Assembly (NCBI RefSeq): GCF_029623955.1 | Contig: NZ_JARSBP010000014.1 | Location: forward strand, 23,127-87,126 | DNA: 64,000 nt | Reading direction: 5' to 3' | Source of the DNA: Mycobacterium sp. 236(2023) | Lineage (GTDB): Bacteria; Actinomycetota; Actinomycetes; Mycobacteriales; Mycobacteriaceae | Shown: positions 41,855 to 50,105 of the stretch, piece by piece | Layout: the number at the start of each line of letters is the position of its first letter | Numbering within the stretch: the stretch's first letter is position 1 | Translations under genes and position numbers: made by a program | The notes under the pieces: generated by a model | Seen by the model: only the letters and a program-made list of their open reading frames with translations | Databases searched by the model: none | What the model was told of the DNA's origin: nothing

Positions 41855-42756
41855 CCCTGTCATTTTCGCTCGAGCTTCCCACCCACCGTGTGGAGGATCC
41901 CGCCGAGTTCGTTTCGGCCACAGCGATCGCAGAGATCGCGCAGGCCGCCGAAGCCGGTGGCTACGCCGCCGTGCACGTCACCGATCACCCGGCCCCCGAC
42001 ACCAAGTGGCTCGATCACGGTGGGCATCACGCCCTCGACCCGTTCGTCGCGCTGTCGTTCGCAGCTGCGGCGACTACGAAGGTCAAGCTGCTCACCAACG
42101 TCTACATCGCGGCCTACCGCAATCCCTTCCTCGGCGCCAAATCGATACACAGCCTGCAGGTGCTGTCGGACGGCCGATTGATCATCGGCACCGCTGCGGG
42201 CTACCTGAAACCTGAGTTCCGCTCGCTGGGAGTCGATTTCGACAACCGGGGAGCACTGCTGGACGAGGCGCTGGACGTCCTGGGCCAGGTGCTCTCCGGT
42301 GAGGACGTCGCGTATCAAGGGTCCACCTTTGCGGCCCGCGGCGTACGCCTGCGACCGGTGCCAGCAGTACTGCCACCGGTCTGGGTCGGAGGCAACAGCA
42401 AGCCCGCGGTCCGGCGCGCGGTGTCCCGAGCCCAGGGTTGGGCACCCTTCAACACCTTTGGCTACGCGACCGCTTCGCGAACCGCTGAGATCTCGACGGT
42501 CGATGAACTGGAATCGGCGATAGCGTGGGCGAAGTCGTACGCCGCCGAGATCGGGCGTACCGAGCCGCTGGACATTTGCTTTTCTGCCGGGAATCTGTTG
42601 GACGACAGCAAGTCCGCCGATGAACGGCACGGCGCCATCGCACGCCTCACCGCCGCCGGGGTGACATGGCTGCCCATCGCACCCGAAGGTGGCGACCGCG
42701 GTGAGGTCATCGAACGCGCGCAGGTCTTCGCCAAAGAGTTCATTCCCGCTCGCTAG
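41851..42756 (+). CDS. Luciferase-like (LLM) F420/flavin-dependent oxidoreductase
   Basis: A 301-aa LLM protein. LSFSLELPTHRVEDPAEFV at the N-terminus, YAAVHVTDHPAPDTKWLDHGGHHALDPFVAL (in part VHVTDHPAPD), VKLLTNVYIAAYRNPFLGAK, DGRLIIGTAAGYLKPEF and PPVWVGGNSKPAVRRAV are the family blocks. GTG at 41851 overlaps the ACAD stop, with GGAAGGA as ribosome-binding site. Tight coupling to an ACAD suggests action on a CoA ester or on its immediate precursor. Its 3' end is 6 bp from a convergent SnoaL-like gene. Confidence 0.85.
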   Translation: MTLSFSLELPTHRVEDPAEFVSATAIAEIAQAAEAGGYAAVHVTDHPAPDTKWLDHGGHHALDPFVALSFAAAATTKVKLLTNVYIAAYRNPFLGAKSIHSLQVLSDGRLIIGTAAGYLKPEFRSLGVDFDNRGALLDEALDVLGQVLSGEDVAYQGSTFAARGVRLRPVPAVLPPVWVGGNSKPAVRRAVSRAQGWAPFNTFGYATASRTAEISTVDELESAIAWAKSYAAEIGRTEPLDICFSAGNLLDDSKSADERHGAIARLTAAGVTWLPIAPEGGDRGEVIERAQVFAKEFIPAR

Positions 42757-42762
42757 GTCTGC

Positions 42763-43203
42763 TCACTGCGCCATGAGGCTGTTCCCCGAAAAGGCGTCGA
42801 CGCTGACCCGGCGGGACGCGAACAGCCATCGCTCCCCCGCCGGCATCAGCACATCCCGATAGCGACCCCAGTGGTCGAGCCCGATGTCGGTATGCACCGC
42901 GAAGTAACAGCTTGTCTCGACCCGGTCAACCGCCACCGAGATGAACCGCACACTCGACACATGATGTCGAACGAAGGTCGGGCCGGGCCGACCGGCCTCT
43001 CGCCGACCGCTCATCGCCGCCGCTAGTCCCGATGCGATGGCTTCGGGACCGGTCAGCGCGTCCGGTTCGCCGGTGAACTGCAGAACACCCTCCGGGCCGA
43101 AGCATGCCGCCAGCGCACTGAGATCGAAGCGGTCGGTCGCGGCGGTGTAGTCGGCCAGCGTCTGGCGCACCGATTCGCGCACCGCCAATTCCCACATCTG
43201 CAT
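42763..43203 (-). CDS. SnoaL-like (NTF2-fold) protein
   Basis: A 146-aa cone-shaped alpha+beta barrel protein of the SnoaL_4/NTF2-like type (LADYTAATDRFDLSALAACF, FTGEPDALTGPEAIASGLAA, HHVSSVRFISV, CYFAVHTDIGLDHWGRY). Such proteins are ketosteroid-isomerase-like isomerases, dehydratases, cyclases or small ligand binders. ATG at 43203 follows GAGGAG; the longer frame upstream overlaps the divergent gene. It is divergent from the isochorismatase-like gene 49 bp away. Confidence 0.75.
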   Translation of the reverse strand: MQMWELAVRESVRQTLADYTAATDRFDLSALAACFGPEGVLQFTGEPDALTGPEAIASGLAAAMSGRREAGRPGPTFVRHHVSSVRFISVAVDRVETSCYFAVHTDIGLDHWGRYRDVLMPAGERWLFASRRVSVDAFSGNSLMAQ

Positions 43204-43252
43204 AGTCGCTCCTCTGGAATTCCTGCTCCGACACACGATAACGTCTGTTCTC

Positions 43253-43888
43253 ATGCCTGCACCGCGCCTCACCGAACTCCTGGAGCCCGCAACCACCGCT
43301 CTGGTCACGCAGGAGTGCCAGGGTGGTGTCATCGGCCTTCAGGCCGGCCTGCCGATGCTTGCCGACGCTGCTCGCGCCGAAGCGATCCCCAACATCGCCA
43401 CTTTGCTCACCGCGGCCCGGTCAGCGGGAGCGACGGTGGTGCACTGCTTGATCCAGCGCCGTCCGGACGGGCGTGGCTCCAACACCAACGCCAGGCTGTT
43501 CGCGGCGGGAAGATCGTTCACTGCGGACCTGAGTCCCGGCGGCCCCGGAGCGTCACTCCTACCCGAACTGGGTCCGCAGACAAGCGATCTGGTATCAATC
43601 CGCACACATGGCGTCGGACCCATGACCGGTACCGATCTCGATTCACTGCTACGCAATCTGAACATCAAGACCATTGTCGGAGTGGGTGTCTCGGTCAATG
43701 TCGCCATCACGAACTTCGTGATGGATGCGGTCAACCGCGGCTACCAGTTCGTCCTGCCCCGTGACGCCGTCGCCGGAGTCCCTCGCGAGTACGCCGATGC
43801 AGTCATCGACAACAGCTTGTCCTTGCTGGCCACGGTGACCACCACGAGCGAGGTTGCGAAGGCCTGGACCGGATCGCGATCATCCTGA
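43253..43888 (+). CDS. Isochorismatase-like hydrolase family protein lacking the catalytic Cys
   Basis: A 211-aa isochorismatase/cysteine-hydrolase-fold protein. The family strand with Asp reads LVTQECQGGV, i.e. Asp replaced (Glu one position on), and the Cys position in the GVxxxxCV-type motif reads VGVSVNVAITNFVMDAVNRG, with Ala in place of Cys. It therefore should not be a Cys-dependent amidase; true isochorismatases and PhzD also lack Cys, so an Asp/Glu-based hydrolase is possible. ATG at 43253 is only 2 bp after a GATAA...TTCTCA element, so leaderless translation may apply. The next gene is 92 bp downstream. Confidence 0.75.
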   Translation: MPAPRLTELLEPATTALVTQECQGGVIGLQAGLPMLADAARAEAIPNIATLLTAARSAGATVVHCLIQRRPDGRGSNTNARLFAAGRSFTADLSPGGPGASLLPELGPQTSDLVSIRTHGVGPMTGTDLDSLLRNLNIKTIVGVGVSVNVAITNFVMDAVNRGYQFVLPRDAVAGVPREYADAVIDNSLSLLATVTTTSEVAKAWTGSRSS

Positions 43889-43893
43889 CCCCG

Positions 43894-43932
43894 ATATGGA
43901 GGTTGCCCTCGCTTGGTGATAACGTCATTTCC
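43894..43932 (+). promoter_or_regulatory. Partial composite element, copy G
   Basis: GATAA-N5-TTTCC (43918-43932) fits the second element well. At the expected position 24 nt earlier only the right arm CCCTCG of the first dyad is recognisable. It lies 48 bp before the amidohydrolase ATG. Confidence 0.4.
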
Positions 43933-43980
43933 ACAAAACGTAAATGCTGATATTCGCTGCTCTGAGGAGGAATCAGCCCC

Positions 43981-45171
43981 ATGACCCGCCGCCTTCCGTA
44001 CCCGGTCTTCGACATCGACAACCACATGTACGAAACGCAGGATGCACTTCTCAAGTACCTGCCGAGGCAACACAAAGGCAAAGTCGGTTACGTCGACGTC
44101 AACGGTCGACCGAAACTCGTCGTCAAAGACCACATCAGCCACATGATTCCCAATCCGACGTTCGCACGGGTGGCGCGCCCCGGAAGCGCAGAGAACTACT
44201 TCCTCGGTAACAATCCTGAGGGCCTCAACTTCCGCGAGTTCATCGGGGAGGCAATGGATGTCATCCCGGCCTACCAGTCGCCGGCGCCCCGCCTCGAGCT
44301 GATGGACGAGTTGGGCATCGACCAGTGCGTCATGTACCCGACGCTGGCCAGCCTCATCGAGGAGCGGACGACCGACGATGTCGTGCTGACCCACGCCATC
44401 ATCCACGCGCTCAACGAATGGATGCATGAGCACTGGACGTTCAACTACGAGGACCGAATCTTCGCAACCCCGGTCATCTGCCTGCCGCTGGTCGACGAAG
44501 CGATCAAGGAATTCCACTGGGCGTTGGAGCGAGGGATGAAAACTTTCCTCGTCCGCCCTGCCCCGGTACCGAGCAGGTTCGGCGGCTCGCGATCCATGGG
44601 ACTCCCCGAGTTCGACCCGTTCTGGGCCGAGGTGGTCAAGGCGGACATCCCCGTGACGTTCCACGCATCCGACAGTGGCTATCAGAAGCACTTGATGGAG
44701 TGGGAGGGCGGCGACGAGTACCTGTCCTTCAAACCGAGCGCCCTGCGTGAGGTGGTCATGGGCTTCCGCGCGATGGAGGACACCCTGGCCGCGCTCATCT
44801 GCCACGGTGTGCTCTCACGATTCCCGGATCTGCGAGTCCTGGTCGTGGAGAACGGAAGTGGCTGGGTGAAGAACCTGCTCCGCCAGTTGGATAAGGCCTA
44901 CCGCGTGATGCCCAAGGAGTTCGATGAGCATCCTGTCGAGGTCTTCAAGCGGAACATCTACATCCACCCATTCCTCGAAGACGACGTTGCATCGATCGTC
45001 GACATCATGGGCGAGGACCACGTCATGTTCGGCTCGGATTTCCCCCATCCCGAAGGGATCGAGGACCCCCTCAGTTTCGTCGACCGGCTCGACGGCATCT
45101 CCGAGGAGGGCAAGGCGAAGATCATGGGCGGCAACGCCATCGAGCAGCTCAGACTCAAGGTCAAAGTATGA
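43981..45171 (+). CDS. COG2159-type amidohydrolase (Asp-x-His subfamily), B-type
   Basis: A 396-aa amidohydrolase_2-family enzyme. First metal motif D13-N14-H15 (FDIDNHMYE), then VTFHASDSGYQKHLM, VVENGSGWVKNLLRQLDK and GSDFPHPEG near residue 352. ATG follows CTGAGGAGG at ideal distance. It shares with the 31739 copy the NPEGxxFRE and HWTFNYEDRIFATP blocks, indicating paralogy. Its stop overlaps the MaoC start (ATGA), so its product or substrate is probably an acyl-CoA handled by the dehydratase. The reaction is unproven. Confidence 0.86.
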   Translation: MTRRLPYPVFDIDNHMYETQDALLKYLPRQHKGKVGYVDVNGRPKLVVKDHISHMIPNPTFARVARPGSAENYFLGNNPEGLNFREFIGEAMDVIPAYQSPAPRLELMDELGIDQCVMYPTLASLIEERTTDDVVLTHAIIHALNEWMHEHWTFNYEDRIFATPVICLPLVDEAIKEFHWALERGMKTFLVRPAPVPSRFGGSRSMGLPEFDPFWAEVVKADIPVTFHASDSGYQKHLMEWEGGDEYLSFKPSALREVVMGFRAMEDTLAALICHGVLSRFPDLRVLVVENGSGWVKNLLRQLDKAYRVMPKEFDEHPVEVFKRNIYIHPFLEDDVASIVDIMGEDHVMFGSDFPHPEGIEDPLSFVDRLDGISEEGKAKIMGGNAIEQLRLKVKV

Positions 45172-45644
45172 CCCAGGCGCCTCCGGCACCGATGAGGTAT
45201 GTAGGCATCGACGGATTCGCGGCCCACGTCGGTGAGCACCTCGGCTACAGCGGCTGGCGGCAGGTCACCCAGAAGGAGATAGACCTGTTCGCCGAGGCGA
45301 CCGGTGATCATCAGTGGATCCACGTCGACCCTGAGCGGGCCGCCTCGGGGCCTTATGGTGCGACCATCGCCCATGGCTACCTGACGTTGTCGTTGGTACC
45401 GATCCTTGTGCAGCAGATCTACAAGGTCGACGGGCTGTCGATGCAGGTGAATTACGGTGTGGACAAACTGAGATTCCCGGCACCGGTTCCGGTCGGCTCG
45501 CGGATTCGCGCGGGCGCCGAACTCATCAAGGTGGACCGAAATGACAAAGGTGGACGCGCCACCGTGCGGGTCACGGTCGAAGTCGAGGGGTCCGACCGTC
45601 CTGCCTGCGTGGTCGACACCATCGCCGCCATGGTGGATGCTTGA
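45168..45644 (+). CDS. MaoC-family (R)-specific enoyl-CoA hydratase/acyl dehydratase
   Basis: A 158-aa hotdog protein of the MaoC/NodN type. The hydratase motif is clear: TQKEIDLFAEATGDHQWIHVDPERA, with catalytic Asp and His in GDHQWIH (about residues 44-50), followed by GPYGATIAHGYLTLSL. It hydrates trans-enoyl-CoA or dehydrates 3-hydroxyacyl-CoA. ATG overlaps the amidohydrolase stop by 4 nt. Its stop abuts the convergent SnoaL-like gene directly. Confidence 0.9.
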   Translation: MTQAPPAPMRYVGIDGFAAHVGEHLGYSGWRQVTQKEIDLFAEATGDHQWIHVDPERAASGPYGATIAHGYLTLSLVPILVQQIYKVDGLSMQVNYGVDKLRFPAPVPVGSRIRAGAELIKVDRNDKGGRATVRVTVEVEGSDRPACVVDTIAAMVDA

Positions 45645-46064
45645 TCAGTCAGTGTCGGTGATCAGGTGACTCAACATCATCGACGCGAGTTGCCAACTGC
45701 CGCCGCGACGCACCCACCGCTCGTAATAGTGTCCATAGCCGGTTACTGAGATCCCGTTGTCATAGACGGCACGGTCCTGCACAGCCCAGATCACACTCGC
45801 GCCCGTATCTCCGAGGTCGATCTCAGGACAATGTACCTGATGGACGGTGGTCGCTCCGTCCACTAGCGCCCGCAACGTCGACAGCATTTCGTTTCGTCCG
45901 ACGATGACATTGGGTTCAGAAGCGCCGTCGCACAGGCCGAATTGCACATTTGGCGTCAGCAGCGCGGCCAATCCCTGCCAATCTTTATTGTCGAGCGTTC
46001 TGCAGTATCGCGCCTTTATGGCACTGAGCTCGTGATAGGCGACGAGGTCTTCCAAGGTAGTCAT
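45645..46064 (-). CDS. SnoaL-like (NTF2-fold) protein
   Basis: A 139-aa SnoaL_4-type protein (LEDLVAYHELSAIKARYCRTLD, DWQGLAALLTPNVQF, VHQVHCPEIDLGDTG, GHYYERWVRRGGSWQLA). ATG at 46064 overlaps the P450 stop by 4 nt; the longer frame upstream lies within the P450 and is rejected. The Tyr and paired acidic residues fit isomerase- or dehydratase-like members such as scytalone dehydratase and ketosteroid isomerase relatives, but the function is not assigned. It is coupled to the P450 and may process its product. Confidence 0.78.
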   Translation of the reverse strand: MTTLEDLVAYHELSAIKARYCRTLDNKDWQGLAALLTPNVQFGLCDGASEPNVIVGRNEMLSTLRALVDGATTVHQVHCPEIDLGDTGASVIWAVQDRAVYDNGISVTGYGHYYERWVRRGGSWQLASMMLSHLITDTD

Positions 46065-47278
46065 GCCATCACCAGGTTCAACGACTCCAGCCGCCGCACA
46101 AGCAGACTCGGAAGCCACCGGCCGACATCTTTGGCCTCGACTTGAGATGTCCGTTCCATCATGTGACCAATGACAACCTTCGCCTCCATCCGTGCCAGAG
46201 CCGCGCCGACGCAGAAGTGGGCGCCCTTCCCGAAGGTGATGTGGCTGCGCCCTGCGGGACGGTCGAGTCGAAACTGCTCCGGCGCTTCGAAATGCGACGG
46301 ATCTCGATTGGCGGCTCCCCACAGCAGAAGCAGTCGCGACCCGGCTGCGAGCTCGACACCACCCAGCTCCGTATCGTTGACGACGTGACGGTAGTGCCCG
46401 CGAAACGGAGGCTCATACCGCAGCGTCTCTTCCAGGAAGTCGCTGAGAAGTTCTGGCTGATCCCGAAGCTGTTGCTGCACTTGGGGTTGCGTCGAAAGTA
46501 CCCATGCAGCGGAACCGAGGAGAGAGGCGGTCGATTCCCCGCCGGCACTGAAGAGTGTGATCATGATCGTCAAAGCCGCTATTTGATCCAGAGTTTCGTC
46601 GCGACACGCTGCGGCGAGGTCGCCTAAGAGGTTATCCGGCGCGTCTGAGGCTGCGACTTCGAACTGAGTCGAAATGTATGCCCCGAGTTCCATGACCTGA
46701 GCTCCTGCTTGTGCTAGTTGCGCGGGGGCGACCAATCCTTCAACGAACTGGGTTGCAGCGTAACCCCACTCAACCAGGCGGTCGATGTCCTCATCGGGGA
46801 CACCGATGATGCGTGCCACAATCATCATCGGTAACCGATTGGCTACCGAGCCCATCCATTCGACATCGCCAGACGCGACCTCCGACTGCCACATCTCGGT
46901 GGCCGTGCTGAAGATGAATGGCTCGAATGCCCGAATTCGCTTCGCGGCCAGCTGCCGCAGGAGCGCGCGACGATGAATCGCGTGATCGGGATCGTCGGCC
47001 GTGGCTAGAACCTGCGTAGGACCGCCAAGCTCTCCCATCGGGAACGACGACACCGTTCCCTCCTGGTAGGTCATTGTTGCCGTCAGATTCGACGAAAAGT
47101 CGTCGCATCTGGCGATCGCGTCGTTGACGGCATCCCAGCCGCTGACCGCATAAAAGCTGGACTCCCCGATCCGGTGCACGGGCCCGCGATCATGCATCCG
47201 CTCATAGAGGGAGTGGGGATCTTCTATGTACTGGTCATCAAACAACGCCAAGCCAAGTTCGCCGTTCTCACCGGTCAT
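46061..47278 (-). CDS. Cytochrome P450
   Basis: A 405-aa soluble bacterial P450. The I-helix reads FSAGGESTASLLG around residue 245 (Glu-Ser-Thr in place of the more usual Glu/Asp-Thr-Thr), the ExxR motif is EETLR, and the haem-binding loop is FGKGAHFCVGAALARME with the ligand Cys near 355. It would hydroxylate a hydrophobic substrate using ferredoxin and reductase encoded elsewhere. I chose ATG at 47278; ATG 47335 gives a 19-residue longer N-terminus lacking a good ribosome-binding site. It is divergent from a TetR gene with paired inverted repeats between, suggesting local repression. Confidence 0.9.
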   Translation of the reverse strand: MTGENGELGLALFDDQYIEDPHSLYERMHDRGPVHRIGESSFYAVSGWDAVNDAIARCDDFSSNLTATMTYQEGTVSSFPMGELGGPTQVLATADDPDHAIHRRALLRQLAAKRIRAFEPFIFSTATEMWQSEVASGDVEWMGSVANRLPMMIVARIIGVPDEDIDRLVEWGYAATQFVEGLVAPAQLAQAGAQVMELGAYISTQFEVAASDAPDNLLGDLAAACRDETLDQIAALTIMITLFSAGGESTASLLGSAAWVLSTQPQVQQQLRDQPELLSDFLEETLRYEPPFRGHYRHVVNDTELGGVELAAGSRLLLLWGAANRDPSHFEAPEQFRLDRPAGRSHITFGKGAHFCVGAALARMEAKVVIGHMMERTSQVEAKDVGRWLPSLLVRRLESLNLVMA

Positions 47279-47363
47279 TGTCCAAAACTGCACCGAAGCA
47301 TCCGATTTCGTCAAGGAAGATAGAAAAGTCGACATCTTCCGAATAGCTCGTGTCGCCCAGCCG

Positions 47364-47430
47364 TCTCACGCTGCAGAGCTGACCAGCTATTTTGCGGAAG
47401 ACGGTGAATTCATTTGTCGCAAGCGTGAGA
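47364..47430. promoter_or_regulatory. Inverted 9-bp repeat pair in P450/TetR intergenic region
   Basis: TCTCACGCT (47364-47372) and its exact reverse complement AGCGTGAGA (47422-47430) are 49 bp apart between the divergent P450 and TetR starts. They are a plausible pair of half-operators for the adjacent TetR. The second copy also contains a TGAGAA half-site (47426-47431) like that of the regional element. Confidence 0.45.
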
Positions 47431-47462
47431 ATGACAGCTGACGACTGACAGGGGCAAGATTC

Positions 47463-48014
47463 GTGGCGCGACCGGATTGGGTCGTCGGCGGCGACCGACG
47501 AACCGCAGCGGCAGATCGCATCTACCGAGATGCGACCGACCTTGTTCTGACGAAGGGCTTGGACTCTCTGGAGGTCGACACGTTGGCCCAGCGGCTGAAC
47601 TGTTCCAGGGCCACCGTCTACCGCCACGCAGGCGGAAAGGCCCATATCCGCGACGTCGTTCTGCTGCGGCTTGCCTCACGCATAGTAGACACGGTCCGCA
47701 CGGCAGTCGAAGCACTCCGCGGATCGGAGCGCGTGACGACAGCGATCACAGTGGCGCTCAAGGAAATCCGATCCGATCCGCTTCGTAGCCTAATGGTCGG
47801 GGCGAGTACCAAAGCGCTTGTGAGCGAGTTACATTCCTCACCGCTGCTCAGCCACCTTGCCGCGGAACTTACCGGAATCACCGACGATGATCCGGCAGCG
47901 GCGCAGTGGATCGTCCGTATCGTGATGTCGCTGGCCTTCTGGCCCGCCCCGGCCGACTCCTCGGAACGTCAGCTGTTGGAGCGCTTCGTGGCCCCGGTAT
48001 TCACGCACCCCTGA
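47463..48014 (+). CDS. TetR-family transcriptional regulator
   Basis: A 183-aa TetR protein. The helix-turn-helix is LEVDTLAQRLNCSRATVYRH (about residues 38-57), followed by a small all-helical effector domain. The GTG at 47463 follows an AGGGGCAAG-like site. It is divergent from the P450, so probably it represses that gene and itself in the absence of an inducer. It converges with the mce operon's last gene (31-bp gap). No other operon linkage is seen. Confidence 0.86.
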   Translation: MARPDWVVGGDRRTAAADRIYRDATDLVLTKGLDSLEVDTLAQRLNCSRATVYRHAGGKAHIRDVVLLRLASRIVDTVRTAVEALRGSERVTTAITVALKEIRSDPLRSLMVGASTKALVSELHSSPLLSHLAAELTGITDDDPAAAQWIVRIVMSLAFWPAPADSSERQLLERFVAPVFTHP

Positions 48015-48045
48015 GCGACGCAGGACCGTCGTCGTGCGCGATGAT

Positions 48046-48552
48046 TCAGCCCGGCACCAGTCGGAGGGGCAGCTTGATGGTGAGCCACCGGTTGATCCCA
48101 CACGCTCCGCTGACGCCGATTGTCTTGTCCCACCCGATCAGCACGGAGCGATCGGTGGGGTCTCGCCAAAACGTGTAGGTCTGGTGGCCGGGCCACGAAG
48201 AACCGTCCGGACACCGCTGCCAACCCTCCAGTGTCCTGCGGACGTACCACACGTTACTCAGATACTTGGTCTCTGAGCTCCATCCCTGATTGCTGATCAC
48301 TGTTCCCGCACAGGACTGATAGTCAGAGCACGTCGATTCGAAGACCCATCTCGCGGCGACCGTGGGCCGCGGGTCGAGTCGCTCATTGGTCTTGGCCCAT
48401 TGTCCGTCCGACACGACATCGAAGGACCCGTTGAGGACGACTCCATCCTCGGGGGCAGCGGCGGCATGCTGCGCGCCCGCAGAACCGCAGGCGGCCAACG
48501 CCACCGCCACAGCTGCGGCCTGCACTGCCCATCGGGGCTTCGTCATGATCAT
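48046..48552 (-). CDS. Mce-operon-associated exported lipoprotein
   Basis: A 168-aa exported protein that ends the mce operon. The signal peptide carries a lipobox L-A-A-C with Cys22 (ALAACGSAG). The mature part has Cys pairs (ESTCSDYQSCAG, WQRCPDG) and a repeat-like GW/W-rich pattern (ISNQGWSS, YVRRTLEGWQRCPDG, YTFWRDP) seen in several mycobacterial exported proteins of unknown function. ATG at 48552 overlaps the MceF stop; a longer start 12 codons upstream lies in MceF. It is probably anchored on the outer face of the membrane and may stabilise or feed the Mce complex. Confidence 0.7.
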   Translation of the reverse strand: MIMTKPRWAVQAAAVAVALAACGSAGAQHAAAAPEDGVVLNGSFDVVSDGQWAKTNERLDPRPTVAARWVFESTCSDYQSCAGTVISNQGWSSETKYLSNVWYVRRTLEGWQRCPDGSSWPGHQTYTFWRDPTDRSVLIGWDKTIGVSGACGINRWLTIKLPLRLVPG

Positions 48553-50105
48553 CGGCCGGTATTCGTTGGGAGCACCACGTCTTGCCAAGTCCGTGGCGAA
48601 GCCGGCGTCACGAGATCGGTCTGGGTCCGGGCAAGGCCGTCGTCGCCGATATATCTGCCGGTCCGGGGATCGTACGGGGCGACTGCGATGGGCAGCCGTT
48701 CGGCGTTCCCACCGGCCGACGACGGCGCGGCGGCAGGCGCGGTCCCCGGTGGCGCGCTGGGCGGCCCTGCCGGGGGACCGGCTCCCGGTATCGGCGGTGC
48801 CACGAGCGTCCCCTCGACTGGTGCGGTGATTTCCTCGCCACCCTCGATGCGGTCATCGGGTGGGATCCCCTGGGCGATCAGATTGGGGTCGATCGGATTC
48901 GGCCCCAACGCATGTTGGCGCATTGCCAACGGCTGATAGGGCATCGGGCTGTCGCAGATCTCGACGGTGGGCGCCCTTTTGCCTGGGTGGCCCATACACG
49001 GGAGGTTCCGTGCGCCCCGAACGGCGATCGGAGAGTCCTGGGGCAGCTTGCAGTAGAGGTCATCGGGAGTGTCGAGGGTGGTGGTGTCGGCAGGTGACCT
49101 CCATTGCGACGGCGGTAGGAACCCCACCGTGCAGGCGGGAGGATCGCTGGCCTGGAGCCGGAAATTGCCCAACGGCAGTCCGGTGGCGTTCTTGGAGGGC
49201 GAGATCTGGTCAAATCCACCGAGGAACGACGGCAGCAGGACCAGCACCTGTTCCAGGCTCGGGTTGTAGGTGACGGCGACTTGGCCGAGGCTGGTCATGT
49301 TGGCGAGCAGGACGGGAAGTGTGGGCTTGACTTCACCGAGTAATGCCGTGACCTCCTCGAAGGCAGGTGGCCCCTTCGCCAAAATGTCCCTGATCTGAGG
49401 ATCGTTATCGCGTAACTGTTGTGTGACCAGCGCCAGTTGCCGCGACCAGTCGCGGGTGTCCTGTCCGGAGGCCGACAAGCTGTCGAGGAGCGGGCCGCTG
49501 TCGTCGATCAGCTGCCGTATCGGGTCGCGCGTGGAGTTTGTGTCTGCCGATAATCGCGCGGCGGAATCCACCAGTGATCCGATGTCGTAGCCGGTGCCGG
49601 AGAAGGCGGTTGCCGACTCGTCCAGCAGTGCCGCCAGCGTGCCCCTCGGGACCGAATCCAGGAGTGCCGCGGCATTGTCGAGCAGCGGGCCCACAGGTTG
49701 CGGGATGGTGACGCTGGACTCCCGGATAACCGACCCGTCGCGAAGGTAGGGGGGCGCGGGCTGCCGCGGAAACAGGTCGACGTACTGCTCGCCGACCGCG
49801 GACATACTGCGCACCTCGGCTCTGAGATCCGCGGGGATCTCGGGAGATGCCGTCAAGGACAACGTCGCCTTGGCGCCCGACGACGTGAGGCCGACCTGCG
49901 TAACTTCGCCGACCTTCACTCCCCGGTAGGTGACGTTGGAAAATTGATACAGACCACCGCCGGCCGGCAATTCCAGGGTGACGGTGATTCGCCCGATCCC
50001 GACGAACGCCGGCACGTTCAGGTAACGCACGGCCATCACGCCGATTCCGACGATCGAGGCGATCGTGAAGATCGCGAGCTGCGTCTTCACCAGACGAGTC
50101 AACAC
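48549..50105 (-). CDS. mceF: MceF-family protein
   Basis: A 518-aa MCE-family subunit, last of the six in the operon. One N-terminal membrane helix (TQLAIFTIASIVGIGVMAVRY) is followed by an MCE domain (FSNVTYRGVKVGEVTQVGL), a long helical region and a Pro/Gly/Ala-rich low-complexity C-terminal tail. MceA-F form a hexameric, periplasm-spanning tube that moves lipids or steroids to a YrbE permease. GTG at 50105 abuts the MceE stop. Its 3' end overlaps the lipoprotein start. Confidence 0.88.
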   Translation of the reverse strand: MLTRLVKTQLAIFTIASIVGIGVMAVRYLNVPAFVGIGRITVTLELPAGGGLYQFSNVTYRGVKVGEVTQVGLTSSGAKATLSLTASPEIPADLRAEVRSMSAVGEQYVDLFPRQPAPPYLRDGSVIRESSVTIPQPVGPLLDNAAALLDSVPRGTLAALLDESATAFSGTGYDIGSLVDSAARLSADTNSTRDPIRQLIDDSGPLLDSLSASGQDTRDWSRQLALVTQQLRDNDPQIRDILAKGPPAFEEVTALLGEVKPTLPVLLANMTSLGQVAVTYNPSLEQVLVLLPSFLGGFDQISPSKNATGLPLGNFRLQASDPPACTVGFLPPSQWRSPADTTTLDTPDDLYCKLPQDSPIAVRGARNLPCMGHPGKRAPTVEICDSPMPYQPLAMRQHALGPNPIDPNLIAQGIPPDDRIEGGEEITAPVEGTLVAPPIPGAGPPAGPPSAPPGTAPAAAPSSAGGNAERLPIAVAPYDPRTGRYIGDDGLARTQTDLVTPASPRTWQDVVLPTNTGR

